Source of the DNA: Acidipila sp.
GTDB lineage: Bacteria > Acidobacteriota > Terriglobia > Acidiferrales > UBA7541
NCBI GenBank assembly: GCA_010365215.1
Contig: JAAFGT010000028.1
Location: 1 to 43,737, forward strand
Reading direction: 5' to 3'
Length of the DNA stretch: 43,737 nucleotides
Of the stretch, positions 33,159 to 43,737 are shown piece after piece. Under the pieces are notes generated by a model. The model ran no database searches, was not told the DNA's origin, and worked only from the letters and a program-made list of their open reading frames with translations. Each line of letters starts with the position of its first letter. The first letter of the stretch is position 1. The translations under genes were made by a program, and so were the position numbers.

Positions 33159-33680
33159 GCTGCATCTGGCGCTTGTTGGCTCGTGGTGTTTCTCTGTCTC
33201 GCAGGATCAGCCTGCGGCTATCACGTCGCTGGGCGCGGCAACGCTTTGCCGGCGGAGTGGAAATCCATCGCCGTTCCCGCGCTGACCAACCGCACTACGA
33301 CATATCGTATCGAGCAGCGCCTTACCGAGGCTGTAGTTCACGAGCTGCTCGCTCGCACTCATTACCGCGTTGTTGCCGAAGAGAAGTCCGCGGATGCCGT
33401 TCTTCGCGGCGAAGTCACTTCCATTGAAAGCAGCGCCTTGCTGTTTGATACGGTCACCAATCGCGCCACGACCATGCTGGTGAACGTGCGGCTCTCGGTG
33501 AGACTGGTAGACTCGGCCTCGCAGAAAATCGTCTACGAAAATAGCGATTTTCTTTTCCGAGAGGAGTACGACATCTCCACCGACATTCCCAGCTTCTTTG
33601 AAGAGCAGGGCCCTGCGCTCGACCGGTTGTCACGCGATTTTGCCGGCGCGCTGGTCTCCACCCTGCTGGAGAACTTCTAA
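33129..33680 (+). CDS. lptE: LPS-assembly lipoprotein LptE
   Basis: 183 residues from ATG 33129; the longer frame from 33021 lies inside the previous gene. Lipoprotein signal: MRASFMRARFAAS, hydrophobic CWLVVFLCLA, lipobox AGSAC, then GYHVAGRG, the typical LptE start. The body has SIAVPALTNRTTTYRIEQRLTEAV and IVYENSDFLFREEYDI, matching the family's alpha/beta fold. It would sit in the outer-membrane inner leaflet and plug LptD, the LPS translocon (family knowledge); lptD is not in this window. The stop overlaps holA (TAATG), as in many genomes. Confidence 0.87.
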   Translation: MRASFMRARFAASGACWLVVFLCLAGSACGYHVAGRGNALPAEWKSIAVPALTNRTTTYRIEQRLTEAVVHELLARTHYRVVAEEKSADAVLRGEVTSIESSALLFDTVTNRATTMLVNVRLSVRLVDSASQKIVYENSDFLFREEYDISTDIPSFFEEQGPALDRLSRDFAGALVSTLLENF

Positions 33681-34750
33681 TGCCGGAGCTCGAGCTTTCC
33701 CGTTTGCTGGCGCAGCTCGCAAAAAACACGCCGCCGGTGATCGTCCTTCTGGGCGAGGACTCTTACCTGCGCGATGCCTGCCGCAAACGCATCATCGAGG
33801 AAAACGTCCCGGTGGCGGCGCGTCTGTGGGCCGTGAACCGCTATTCCTTGCGCGACCAGACACTTGAGGAGATTCTTCAGCACGCGCAGACCGTGCCTAT
33901 GCTTGCGTCCCGCCAGGTGATTCTTATCGCCGACGCCGAGCGCCTGGAAAAGCTTCCGGAGGATTCGCGCGAGAAGGCGGTGGCCGATCTCACCGCGTAT
34001 CTCGCCGATCCTGCTCCGTTCACCGTGCTGGTTCTCGAAGCCGGCAAACTCGACGAACGCATGAAGCTGACGAAAGTGCTGCGTGAGAAAGCTGCCACCG
34101 TCCGTGTGAGCATGGATGACGTAAATACGAGCAAAAAAATCGAGTTTGCCGCGACTCTGGCGGGGCAGATGGCGGCAGATTCGGGCGTTTCCATCGATCC
34201 CGAGGCCGCCGAGCAGCTTGCCGATTGTCTTGATGGGGCCCTCGCTCAAATTCGCACTGAGGTCGAAAAGCTTGCTGTTTGGGTTGGAGCATCCGGAACA
34301 ATTAAAATCGCCGATGTGCAGGCTCTGGTGGTTTCCGCGAAGAAGTATTCCGTCTGGCAGCTTGCCGAGCTGCTGGTGTCCGGCGAACGTTCCCGTGCAC
34401 TTTTATTTCTCGATAGCGTGCTGCGCGACGGCGAGGAGCCGGCCGGTATTGTCGGCGCTCTGGCGTGGATGTACCGCAAGCTGATCGAGGCTCAGGAGTT
34501 GCCGCCTCAGACCAACAAATTTCAGGCCGCCGGGCGCCTGCGCATGCGCCCCGATACGGCAGAGCTTGCCATCCGCCAGTCGCGAGCCATTCCGCGGTGG
34601 CGCCTTTTAGCCGGGATTGAGGCGCTCTGCGGCGCTGACGACACTCTCAAGTCCGGACGCGCGGCCAACCCCAGAGCGGTGATGGAGTTTCTGGTCATGG
34701 GCCTGACGGCTACGTCCGCAGCCAAGCCTCGGCCCGGAACTTCGAGTTGA
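33680..34750 (+). CDS. holA: DNA polymerase III subunit delta
   Basis: 356 residues. Clamp-loader subunit that opens the beta clamp (family knowledge). AAA-like fold without a functional Walker A: VIVLLGEDSYLRDACRKRII near 16, then VPMLASRQVILIADAERL near 72, the helical lid and the C-terminal collar domain (YSVWQLAELLVSGERSRAL, IVGALAWMYRKLIEAQ). It shares one base with the lptE stop. Last gene of the psd operon; 262 bases without a gene follow. Confidence 0.93.
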   Translation: MPELELSRLLAQLAKNTPPVIVLLGEDSYLRDACRKRIIEENVPVAARLWAVNRYSLRDQTLEEILQHAQTVPMLASRQVILIADAERLEKLPEDSREKAVADLTAYLADPAPFTVLVLEAGKLDERMKLTKVLREKAATVRVSMDDVNTSKKIEFAATLAGQMAADSGVSIDPEAAEQLADCLDGALAQIRTEVEKLAVWVGASGTIKIADVQALVVSAKKYSVWQLAELLVSGERSRALLFLDSVLRDGEEPAGIVGALAWMYRKLIEAQELPPQTNKFQAAGRLRMRPDTAELAIRQSRAIPRWRLLAGIEALCGADDTLKSGRAANPRAVMEFLVMGLTATSAAKPRPGTSS

Positions 34751-34890
34751 AGTAGCAGTCTCCCTGCCCACGAGATTTCTCCGGCGTTAACCACCTGAGC
34801 CTGCCTTTCTAGCTACTTTTCCACTGCTTTACTGGCTAAGCTTCGCGACCGCTTCAGCCGATGGACTAATCAAGGGACTACCGCATGCGG

Positions 34891-34971
34891 AGCGCGTCCG
34901 CATGTGGCGTGCGTCCGCATGTGGCGTCGTCCGGATGAGACGTGCGTCCCCATGAGACGTGCGTCGTCGCG
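34891..34971. repeat. Imperfect 16-17 bp tandem repeat in the gap before the hybrid kinases
   Basis: Units based on cgtgcgtccgcatgtgg at about 34895-34907 (partial), 34908-34924, 34925-34940, 34941-34957 and 34958-34971 (partial); internal changes are gcatgtgg to gatgaga or catgaga. The 262-base gap 34751-35012 holds no gene I can support; the repeat ends about 40 bases before the kinase start. It may be a binding array or leader element, but the sequence alone cannot say. Confidence 0.65.
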
Positions 34972-35012
34972 CGCGCGAGGCCGGGTCTCGAGAGTCAGGA
35001 GAGTTGGGCTGA

Positions 35013-38000
35013 ATGCACGAGAAAATGAGCGAGCGGCCGCCACAGACGATGGAGATTCTCCGCCATATTCCGGCGGTGTCTTATTTTTTCCTACTCGTGC
35101 TGATCCTGGCTAGCGCGGGCTGGTTCTTCACGTCGCTAAGGTTCTCGCGGCTGGAGATCGAATCACGGGAGACGAATGCTGTTGAGCTGGCCGCGAAACA
35201 CATCAGCGCGGATCTTAAGGCTGTGATCAGCGATCTCAAGCTTCTTTCGGAAACGGTGGTCCTTGAAGACTATTTTGACCACCCCGACGAGCCCCACCGA
35301 AGAAAAGTGGATGCCTCGTTACTGCGCTGGAACAGCGCGAAAATTAATTATTTCGAGTTGCGATACCTGGACCTGAAAGGCCAGGAAATATCGCGCGCGG
35401 ACCGGTTTTCGGGCCCCCCTCGCATCGTGCCGGTGGCCGAGCACCGGAATAGCGGAGACCGGCTTTACGTAGTCCGCACCCTGGCCAGCGCCAGAGGGGA
35501 AGTCGTGGCTTCGGCCTTCGATCTTTGGCGCGATAGGGACGCAATCAGACAACCTCCGACGCCCACCCTCAGGATGTGTACCGCCCTATACGATCGGCAT
35601 GATCAACTGAAGGGAATATTGACGATTAACTACGACGGACAACGCATTCTCGAAGCGTTGCGTGCCGACACGCTAAGTTCCGAAGGACGGCTTCAACTCG
35701 TTAATGCCGACGGTTATTGGCTGAAGGGCCCCACCCCTGGTGACGAGTGGGGCTTTCAACTTCCCGGGAGGAAAGATCGCACCTTCCCGCGCAAGTATCC
35801 GCTGGTATGGGCCACGATCTCCACCGTCGAATCCGGGGTCCTCTATTCGCCGAAGGGATTTTTTGCATTCCGCACAGTATCTCCGCTGCCCGCCAACGAG
35901 GAACAGCTTTACAACCCTTCGAGGTACGCCCCTTCTACTTCCAAGGCAGATTTTTCCTATCCGTGGAAGATCGTGTCCGTGGTCCCGGCTGCGATCCTCG
36001 ATGCGCAGGCGAAAAAGCTGAGGACGCAATTGGCCGCAGTGGATTCGCTGGCGCTGATTCTGATCTTCGCCGTGTCCTGGTTCACCGCCCACAGCCGCGT
36101 AAAACAAGGGCGCGCCTTGATGGCCATGAAGCAGCAGGCCGAACTGCTCAACTTGACGCGAGATGCCATCATCGTTCGCGACCTCAATCACACCATCCTG
36201 TCGTGGAGTCACGGCGCCGAGAAAATGTACGGTTGGACGGAGGATTACGCTATTGGGCGGAACTACCTTGAGCTTCTCAACCCTCGTAGCCCGGTAGGAT
36301 GGGACCAGGTCTTTCTTATGCTGCTCTCGAAGCAACTGTGGTCCGGAGAAGTGGTTTCGGTCCGAAAGGACGGCAGCGAGATCACAACTCTGAACCGCCT
36401 GACTCTGGGGAAAGTCGCGCCTGGAGTTCCTGCCGCCATTCTCAATATCGCCACGGACATCACCGATCGCAAACGGGCGGAGAAAGAGCTGGAGTCGGCC
36501 AAAGAGGCGGCCGAAGCGGCCAGCCGCGCCAAGAGCGAATTCCTGGCGGTGATGAGCCACGAGATCCGCACGCCGATGAACGGGGTCATCGGCATGGCCG
36601 GACTTCTTCTGGATACGCCACTAAGCACCGAGCAGCGCGAATACGCCGAGACTGTGCGGCATTCCGCCGACGCGTTGCTCACCATCATCAATGACATCCT
36701 CGATTTCTCGAAGATTGAAGCGGGCAAGATGTCCATCGAACCGATCCCCTGCGATTTGCGCAACGCCGTCGAGGAAGTAGCCGAGTTGATGGCGGCAAAA
36801 GCTCGAGAGAAGGGACTGGACTTGATTCTGCGTTACTCGCCGGACGCGCCTCGCCGCGTAATCGCCGACCCTGGACGCATCCGGCAGATCCTGATCAACC
36901 TGGCCGGTAATTCCATCAAGTTCACTTCCCAAGGCCACGTCTACATCAGCGTCGAATGTGAATCGATTCTCGAAGAACAAGCGCAATTACGCTTTTCCGT
37001 GGAAGACACCGGTATCGGAATTCCCGCCGATAAGCTCGGCACCATATTCGAGCGCTTCACCCAAGCCGACGCTTCCACCACGCGCCGGTTTGGCGGCACC
37101 GGTCTGGGGCTGGCCATTTCAAAACAGCTGACCGAGCTGATGGGCGGGTCCATGGGTGTGGAGAGCCGCGCGGGCCACGGTTCAAAATTCTGGATTACTT
37201 TGCCTCTGACTGTGGACCGCTCGCCGGAGGTGGACGCTCTGCCGAAGTCAGACCTCTCCGGCGTCCGGGTTCTCGGTGTGGACGACAACCCCACCAATCT
37301 CTTTGTCCTCCGCGAACAGCTGAATAGCTGGGGAATGCGGAACGACATGTCCAGCTCCGCTGAAGACGCTTTATGTCTGCTGCGTGCGGCTCGCGCCGCA
37401 GACGATCCCTACCAGATTGCCGTCCTCGACCAGCAGATGCCGGATATGGACGGCGAGACTCTCGCCCGGACCATCAAAGCCGACCCGGAACTACGAGACA
37501 CCGCCCTGGTCATGCTCACCTCGATGGGCATGCGTGGCGATGCCACGAGAATGCGCGAGGCGGGTTTCGACGCCTATCTGGTGAAGCCCGCTCGGCAGGC
37601 ACAGTTGTTCGACACGCTGGGCATGGTGTGGGCCGCACGAGCGCACACAGCATCGCGGGAGCTAGTCACCGGTCACACGTTCTTGGGGACGCGCGCCGCA
37701 CACCCCATGGCTTCGTCGATCGCCGGCTCTTCAAGTTCGGCTGCCTGTCCGGCAGCGGTCCGCGGCAGGATTCTCGTCGTGGAAGATAACAGCGTGAATC
37801 AAAAAGTGGCCACGCGCCTTCTCGAAAAAATGTCTTATCGCGCCGATGTGGCTGCCGATGGCAGCGAAGCCCTACGAATGATTGAGTTATTGCCCTACGA
37901 CGTGGTGCTTATGGACTGCCAAATGCCGGTCATGGACGGTTATGAGGCGACGCGCGAAATCCGCAGTCGTGAAGCCAACGGGACCCACCGCGTCATCATC

Positions 38001-38171
38001 GCCATGACCGCGAATGCCATGCATGGCGATCGCGAACGCTGCATCGCGGCGGGCATGGATGATTACATCAGCAAACCAATTCGCGCTCCCGAGCTTGCCG
38101 CGCTGCTGGACCTGTATGTGCGCAAGCTCGTGCCGGTAAAAGTTGCGGAACGCGCGGACGCCACCAAGTGA
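35013..38171 (+). CDS. Hybrid sensor histidine kinase (periplasmic sensor, PAS, HisKA, HATPase, two REC)
   Basis: 1052 residues from ATG 35013 (AGGAG upstream). Order: TM1 about 23-44, a periplasmic sensor of about 300 residues (Cache-like by size and by its [12 protein letters not shown] strand), TM2 about 343-361, PAS about 378-480, HisKA with His516 in [12 protein letters not shown], and HATPase about 610-730 ([25 protein letters not shown]). REC1 is at about 747-865 with Asp806 ([11 protein letters not shown]), and REC2 at about 916-1035 with Asp968 ([11 protein letters not shown]). All phosphorylation residues are intact. No Hpt domain or output domain is present. It overlaps the next kinase by 4 bases (GTGA). 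Confidence 0.93.
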   Translation: MHEKMSERPPQTMEILRHIPAVSYFFLLVLILASAGWFFTSLRFSRLEIESRETNAVELAAKHISADLKAVISDLKLLSETVVLEDYFDHPDEPHRRKVDASLLRWNSAKINYFELRYLDLKGQEISRADRFSGPPRIVPVAEHRNSGDRLYVVRTLASARGEVVASAFDLWRDRDAIRQPPTPTLRMCTALYDRHDQLKGILTINYDGQRILEALRADTLSSEGRLQLVNADGYWLKGPTPGDEWGFQLPGRKDRTFPRKYPLVWATISTVESGVLYSPKGFFAFRTVSPLPANEEQLYNPSRYAPSTSKADFSYPWKIVSVVPAAILDAQAKKLRTQLAAVDSLALILIFAVSWFTAHSRVKQGRALMAMKQQAELLNLTRDAIIVRDLNHTILSWSHGAEKMYGWTEDYAIGRNYLELLNPRSPVGWDQVFLMLLSKQLWSGEVVSVRKDGSEITTLNRLTLGKVAPGVPAAILNIATDITDRKRAEKELESAKEAAEAASRAKSEFLAVMSHEIRTPMNGVIGMAGLLLDTPLSTEQREYAETVRHSADALLTIINDILDFSKIEAGKMSIEPIPCDLRNAVEEVAELMAAKAREKGLDLILRYSPDAPRRVIADPGRIRQILINLAGNSIKFTSQGHVYISVECESILEEQAQLRFSVEDTGIGIPADKLGTIFERFTQADASTTRRFGGTGLGLAISKQLTELMGGSMGVESRAGHGSKFWITLPLTVDRSPEVDALPKSDLSGVRVLGVDDNPTNLFVLREQLNSWGMRNDMSSSAEDALCLLRAARAADDPYQIAVLDQQMPDMDGETLARTIKADPELRDTALVMLTSMGMRGDATRMREAGFDAYLVKPARQAQLFDTLGMVWAARAHTASRELVTGHTFLGTRAAHPMASSIAGSSSSAACPAAVRGRILVVEDNSVNQKVATRLLEKMSYRADVAADGSEALRMIELLPYDVVLMDCQMPVMDGYEATREIRSREANGTHRVIIAMTANAMHGDRERCIAAGMDDYISKPIRAPELAALLDLYVRKLVPVKVAERADATK

Positions 38172-40894
38172 AATTGCGCACACGAACGCTGCTCGTCGTC
38201 GGCCTGTCCCTGGCAGGTCTGATTGCAATTCTGTACTCGGTGGCGCGACTTTCTATACAGCGCAGTTTTGCAGCCCTGGAGGCGGACGACACCAGGCAGA
38301 ACCTGGCGCGCGCCAGCGCTGTGCTGGCTGACGATCTCTCCAGCCTCGACCAGACCGCCAGTGATTACGCCGCCTGGGACGATACCGTTGAATTTGTGGC
38401 CGGCAAGAAGCCGACGTTTCCGGTCAGCGAGTTCCCCGACGAGTGGTTTCCGCGCCTGCGGATCGACTTCGTAATGATTTTCGATGCTCATGGACGGCAG
38501 ATATTTAACAAGGGCTACGACAAGACGGCGGGAAAAGAGGCGGAAATTCCGGGCGGTCTCCGCGCGCACCTGGCGCCCGGCTCCCTGCTTTTGCGCCCCG
38601 CGGACCCGGGAAGCAGGGTGCTGGGGATCGTGCTGCTCACCTCCGGCCTGGCGCTGATCGATTCTCAGCCGATTCTCGACAGCAAAAGCCGCGGACCGAG
38701 TCACGGAACGTTTGTGATGGGGCGCAAATTAGACGCCGCGGAAATCGCCCGCCTAGCTGAAATTGCCCACCTCCTGTTGACGGTGCACCGCCTCGATACC
38801 CCCGGGTTGCCGGGAGAGGTCGAATCCGCGCGTTCCGCGCTCTCGCCGTCCTCGCCAACCTTTCTGCGGCCGCTCAATTCCCAGGATGTCGCCGGATATG
38901 GATTGCTTCAGGACATCTACGGAAAAAACGATTTGATTGTGCGGGCGGTGATGCCTCGAAAAATCGTCCAGCAGGGCGAAAGGACGCTGTTTCATTTCCT
39001 GGTGGCCTTGCTGATGGCGGGATTCGTGTCCGGGCTGGTGACCGTGCTTCTGATGGAAACGCTGGTTCAGTCGAGGGTGATCCGGCTGAGCGCCAGCGTG
39101 GCCGCGATCGGCGCCAGCAGCGACCTCTCCGCGCGGGTGCCGCAGGAGGGAAGCGACGAAATTGCCGGGCTGGGCGCAGCGATAAACCGCTTGTTAGAGG
39201 CGCTCGAAAAATCGCGCCACGAGCTTCACCAGGCAAAGGAGGCCGCAGAATCCGCCAGCAGCGCCAAAGGTGAATTCCTGGCGGTGATGAGCCACGAGAT
39301 TCGCACGCCCATGAATGGCGTGATCGGCATGGCCGGTCTGCTGCTGGACACTCCACTCAATTCGGAACAGCGTCAATACGCGCAGACGCTTCGCGACTCC
39401 GCCGACACGCTGCTGAATATCATCAATGACATTCTGGACTTCTCGAAAATTGAAGCGCGCCGCATCAGTCTTGAATATATTCCTTTCGACCTTCGCCTGG
39501 CCGTGGAAGACACCGTGGATCTGCTGATGATCAAGTCCGCCGAAAAAAATATCGAGCTGATTTTGCGCTACGCCCAGGACGTGCCGGCGCGTGTGATCGG
39601 GGACCCCGGCCGCATACGGCAGGTTTTGATGAACCTTCTGGGGAACGCTATCAAGTTCACGGAGCACGGCCATGTCCTGCTGGCTGTCGAGAGGGAGAAG
39701 CAGACCGGCGGCAACAGAATTCGTTTCACCGTCGAAGATACGGGAATCGGCATTGCCACCGACAAACTCGATCACATTTTCGAGCAGTTCACGCAAAGCG
39801 ATTCCTCTACCACGCGCCGATACGGCGGCACCGGCCTGGGCTTGGCCATCTCCAAACAGCTTACCGAGTTAATGGGTGGATCGATCGGTGTGCGCAGCCG
39901 GCCCGGTGAAGGTTCGTCGTTTTGGATTGCCTTGCCGCTGGCGCTCGATCCCCGTCCTGCTATTGTGCCGCTGCCGAAGGGCGACCTCACCGGTGTACGT
40001 ATTTTGGCGGTCGACGATAATGCCAACAATCGTTTGGTCCTGAGCGAGCAGCTGGCCAGTTGGGGACTGCGCTACGACATCTGCGGCAGCGGTGCCGAGG
40101 GTCTGGCGCTCATGCGCGCCGCTCGCGCCGCCGGCGAACCCGTGGATATCGCGATCCTGGATCAGCAAATGCCGGTGATGGAAGGAGAAGCGCTGGGCCG
40201 CGCCATCAAGGCCGACCCCAGTCTGAAGGAAACGATCATCTTGATGCTCACATCCACAGGAGTTCGCGGGGATGCCAGCCGCGCCAGGGATGCCGGGTTT
40301 GCCGCCTACCTCACCAAGCCGGTACGCCAAACCGTGTTATTTGATTCGCTGGCAACTGTCTGGGCGGCGCGCGCGCAGGAGGGAACCGCGCCACTGGTCA
40401 CCCGGCATACGCTTGGTGAGTCCAGTGCTGCCGCAGATATCTCCACGGGGTCGGGCAATGCGGATCGCCTCCTGCAAGGGCGCGTGCTCGTTGTCGAAGA
40501 CAATGCGGTGAACCAGAAAGTGGCCTCGCGCCTTCTGGAAAAACTTGGCTTACGGGTGGATGTGGCCGCGAACGGCAGCGAGGCCGTGGAAATGATCGAA
40601 ATTCTGCCCTACGACGTGGTGATGATGGATTGCCAGATGCCGGTTATGGACGGCTTCGAAGCTACGCGAGAGATACGTCGCCGCGAAGCGCAGGGCGGGA
40701 CGCATCGTGTGATCGTTGCCATGACCGCCAACGCCATGCAGGGCGACCGCGAGCGCTGCCTGGCCGCGGGTATGGACGATTATCTCAGTAAGCCGATCCG
40801 CATACCGGAGCTCGCTCACCTGCTCGGGCGGTATCTCAAGAGATCGGTGCCTGAGAACGCCCGCGAGGCGAGGCAAATCGTGATCAGCGGATGA
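38168..40894 (+). CDS. Hybrid sensor histidine kinase (CHASE4-like sensor, HAMP, HisKA, HATPase, two REC)
   Basis: 908 residues from GTG 38168 inside the previous stop; no separate ribosome site, so translationally coupled. TM1 about 7-29, a CHASE4-like periplasmic domain starting with [21 protein letters not shown]2 about 276-298, HAMP, and HisKA with His376. HATPase is about 470-592 ([15 protein letters not shown]). REC1 is about 606-725 with Asp665 ([12 protein letters not shown]), and REC2 about 770-890 with Asp821 ([11 protein letters not shown]). From the HisKA onward it is nearly the same protein as its neighbour, but the sensor is unrelated and the PAS is missing. A duplicated core with a swapped input is the simplest reading. 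Confidence 0.93.
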   Translation: MKLRTRTLLVVGLSLAGLIAILYSVARLSIQRSFAALEADDTRQNLARASAVLADDLSSLDQTASDYAAWDDTVEFVAGKKPTFPVSEFPDEWFPRLRIDFVMIFDAHGRQIFNKGYDKTAGKEAEIPGGLRAHLAPGSLLLRPADPGSRVLGIVLLTSGLALIDSQPILDSKSRGPSHGTFVMGRKLDAAEIARLAEIAHLLLTVHRLDTPGLPGEVESARSALSPSSPTFLRPLNSQDVAGYGLLQDIYGKNDLIVRAVMPRKIVQQGERTLFHFLVALLMAGFVSGLVTVLLMETLVQSRVIRLSASVAAIGASSDLSARVPQEGSDEIAGLGAAINRLLEALEKSRHELHQAKEAAESASSAKGEFLAVMSHEIRTPMNGVIGMAGLLLDTPLNSEQRQYAQTLRDSADTLLNIINDILDFSKIEARRISLEYIPFDLRLAVEDTVDLLMIKSAEKNIELILRYAQDVPARVIGDPGRIRQVLMNLLGNAIKFTEHGHVLLAVEREKQTGGNRIRFTVEDTGIGIATDKLDHIFEQFTQSDSSTTRRYGGTGLGLAISKQLTELMGGSIGVRSRPGEGSSFWIALPLALDPRPAIVPLPKGDLTGVRILAVDDNANNRLVLSEQLASWGLRYDICGSGAEGLALMRAARAAGEPVDIAILDQQMPVMEGEALGRAIKADPSLKETIILMLTSTGVRGDASRARDAGFAAYLTKPVRQTVLFDSLATVWAARAQEGTAPLVTRHTLGESSAAADISTGSGNADRLLQGRVLVVEDNAVNQKVASRLLEKLGLRVDVAANGSEAVEMIEILPYDVVMMDCQMPVMDGFEATREIRRREAQGGTHRVIVAMTANAMQGDRERCLAAGMDDYLSKPIRIPELAHLLGRYLKRSVPENAREARQIVISG

Positions 40895-40911
40895 TTCGGG
40901 GAGTTGACTGC

Positions 40912-41217
40912 TCAGGCCTTCGCGGGCCGGCGAAGCTTGTGCACGGCCAGTGTCATCCGCGACTTGTAGCGGTTACCGGTGTTTTCTTTCAGCGCGCCCA
41001 AACGGATGGCGTTATCAATCGCCGCCATGGTGGGGGAGACCAGCTTTTCCGCCGCGGAAACATCGCCGCCCGCCAGCGTGGCGCGCATCTTCTTGATCGC
41101 TGTGCGCACGCGCGATCGGTTGGCCCGGTTCACTTCTGTGCGGTGAATCGTCTGCCGGATGCGCTTGAGCACCGACTTTTTCTTCTTCTTCTGTTTCCTA
41201 GCTGCACCCTGGGCCAT
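40912..41217 (-). CDS. rpsT: 30S ribosomal protein S20
   Basis: 101 residues, very basic. KKKKKSVLKRIRQTIHRTEVN, then RVRTAIKKMRATLAGGD and the C-terminal KENTGNRYKSRMTLAVHKL fit S20, which binds 16S rRNA. The family is usually 85-90 residues; the N-terminal Lys run and a short C-terminal extension explain the rest. AAGGAG lies just before the ATG. Divergent from the AAA ATPase gene, with 70 bases between. No terminator with a T-run at its 3' end. Confidence 0.95.
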   Translation of the reverse strand: MAQGAARKQKKKKKSVLKRIRQTIHRTEVNRANRSRVRTAIKKMRATLAGGDVSAAEKLVSPTMAAIDNAIRLGALKENTGNRYKSRMTLAVHKLRRPAKA

Positions 41218-41287
41218 TCATAACTCCTTCTCATCTTGCGGCAAACTTAGTAGAGTATCGGACGGTCGAAGGGATGTCAATTTGGTT

Positions 41288-42790
<1,503 letters not shown>

Positions 42791-42865
42791 CCGTCGCGCG
42801 CCTCGTCACCGAGCCGCCTCGCCGCGCGCTTACCTGCTACTCTTACCTGCTGTTTTCACCGAGTT

Positions 42866-42893
42866 TTGACGCCCGCGGGATTTCAAGTACTCT
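42866..42893 (+). promoter_or_regulatory. Putative promoter of the TPM-domain gene with overlapping inverted repeat
   Basis: TTGACG (42866-42871), a 16-base spacer and TACTCT (42888-42893). The perfect inverted repeat TTCAAG-TACT-CTTGAA (42882-42897) covers the -10, so a bound protein could block it. It lies about 30 bases before ATG 42924. Confidence 0.42.
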
Positions 42894-42923
42894 TGAACGT
42901 CAATTCTTTTCGTGCGTGAGTAG

Positions 42924-43737
42924 ATGCCGACCCTTTCCAGCGCAACACAATACTTTCACTGCCGGCGCGAATGCCGGCGCCAGCAGGTGAGCAAGCCCCT
43001 GCTGGGCTTGGCCGCAGTGTTCTTTCTGCTGTTCGCATGGCCCGCCCTCGCGGAAAAGGTCGAGAGTCTTCAGCCCCATGGCTATGTAAACGATTTCGCC
43101 GGCGCCCTCGACTCCCAAACTGCGGCGCGGCTCACCGCGATCTGCCAGGAAGTCGACCAGAAAGCTCAGGCGCAGATCGCCGTGGTCACCGTGCATACTC
43201 TCGACGGGATGGAAGCGCAGCCGTTCGCGACGCGATTGAACGAGCGTTGGAAAGTGGGCTACAAGGGCAGCGATCGCGGCGCCATCATCCTGCTGGCGGT
43301 CGATGATCATAAGTACTGGTTTGAAGTCGGCTATGGACTCGAGCCCATTCTGCCCGACGGCAAAGTTGGCGGTTTCGGGCGCGAAATGGTCCCGCTGCTT
43401 CGCCGGGGTGACACCAACGGCGCCGTGCTTTTAGCCACTTCGCGCGTCGCGGAAGTAATTGCGACGGAGCGCGGAATTCACCTGGATTCACTCGTCGCCA
43501 CGCCACGCGATGTCCAGCGTGCACCCGCACAATCGAGTCGCGAATACAATTCGAATTCCGGCTTCTTATTGCTCAAACTGTTGATAATCGTTGTCCTTTT
43601 GGTAGTCCGGCTTATTTATCGGGGTATCTTCGGTGGGCGTCGACGCAGCCCTTGGTTTGGTGGGTGGTATGGCGGCGGTTTTGGCGGTGGCGGCAGTTTT
43701 GGTGGCGGTGGTGGCGGTGGAGGATTCGGCGGGTTTG
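42924..43737 (+). CDS. TPM-domain membrane protein (YgcG-like), 3'-truncated
   Basis: The frame runs from ATG 42924 off the end of the window (271 residues visible); a GTG at 42987 is an alternative start. A hydrophobic signal or anchor (LLGLAAVFFLLFAWPALA) is followed by the TPM domain: PHGYVNDFAGALDSQTAARL, AQIAVVTVHTLDGMEAQPFA, and WKVGYKGSDRGAIILLAVDD. A second membrane helix (LLLKLLIIVVLLVVRLI) and a long Gly/Phe-rich tail (GGWYGGGFGGGGS) fit the family exactly. Such proteins are exported phosphatase-like or assembly factors of unknown substrate. The Gly-rich tail is cut off by the window edge. Confidence 0.88.
   Translation, partial: MPTLSSATQYFHCRRECRRQQVSKPLLGLAAVFFLLFAWPALAEKVESLQPHGYVNDFAGALDSQTAARLTAICQEVDQKAQAQIAVVTVHTLDGMEAQPFATRLNERWKVGYKGSDRGAIILLAVDDHKYWFEVGYGLEPILPDGKVGGFGREMVPLLRRGDTNGAVLLATSRVAEVIATERGIHLDSLVATPRDVQRAPAQSSREYNSNSGFLLLKLLIIVVLLVVRLIYRGIFGGRRRSPWFGGWYGGGFGGGGSFGGGGGGGGFGGF

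Noticed and set aside
34751-34890. First part of the gap after holA, checked for a terminator or small gene
   Set aside because: Only weak 4-base stems and no convincing frame with a ribosome site.
40918-40935. Inverted repeat CTTCGC-N6-GCGAAG at the end of rpsT
   Set aside because: It lies inside the last codons and lacks a T-run; it may be chance in GC-rich sequence.

Overview
This looks like a chromosomal segment of a GC-rich diderm (LPS-bearing) bacterium, most likely an Acidobacteriota of the Terriglobia type. That is an inference. It rests on LPS and outer-membrane genes (heptose adenylyltransferase, surA, an MsbA-like exporter, lptE), a CarD regulator, GC-rich codon use, and a secreted protein with a C-terminal YGGENSVPL-type domain that I associate with Acidobacteria. 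No phage, insertion sequence, CRISPR array, tRNA or rRNA was found. Almost all the DNA is coding, and both ends cut through genes.

Layout. 1-4492 (+): 5'-truncated oligopeptidase B, a small XRE regulator, a secreted Ser/Gly-rich protein and an exported MsrA. 4548-7675 (-): a three-gene operon of a membrane-fused alpha/beta hydrolase, a geranylgeranyl-reductase-like flavoprotein and an FlK-like hotdog thioesterase. 7813-15150 (+): rfaE2-mfd-surA-yhaM-like-dusB, tightly packed and partly overlapping. 15166-18485: rsmI (-), an FmdB zinc-ribbon protein (+), galU and an eIF2B-like protein (-). 18530-24113 (+): tsaD, a DinB-fold protein and hydantoinase/oxoprolinase subunits A and B. 24130-26147 (-): a beta-hydroxyacid dehydrogenase, a cupin and an FAH/hydratase-family enzyme, converging on hyuAB. 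26362-26886 (-): carD with a good sigma70-type promoter. 27097-34750 (+): an MsbA-like ABC exporter, tsaB-rimI, a YdcH/DUF465 protein, then psd-pssA-(asd-like)-lptE-holA with overlapping or short junctions. 35013-40894 (+): two tandem hybrid histidine kinases with near-duplicate cores and different sensors. 40912-43737: rpsT (-), a Ycf46-like AAA ATPase (+) and a 3'-truncated TPM-domain protein (+).

Themes. Envelope biogenesis dominates: heptose activation, OMP chaperone, lipid/LPS export, phosphatidylethanolamine synthesis and LPS assembly. Translation and tRNA maintenance (tsaB, tsaD, rimI, dusB, rsmI, rpsT) and transcription-repair coupling (mfd, carD) are interleaved with it. Most is housekeeping. 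The least explained parts are the hydrolase/flavoprotein/thioesterase operon, the Asd-like protein that lacks both catalytic residues, the paired hybrid kinases with an imperfect tandem repeat upstream and no phosphotransfer partner, and the hyuAB/dehydrogenase/cupin/FAH cluster. Several genes appear to have non-ATG starts, and a recurring TAGAAT -10-like hexamer suggests some leaderless messages.
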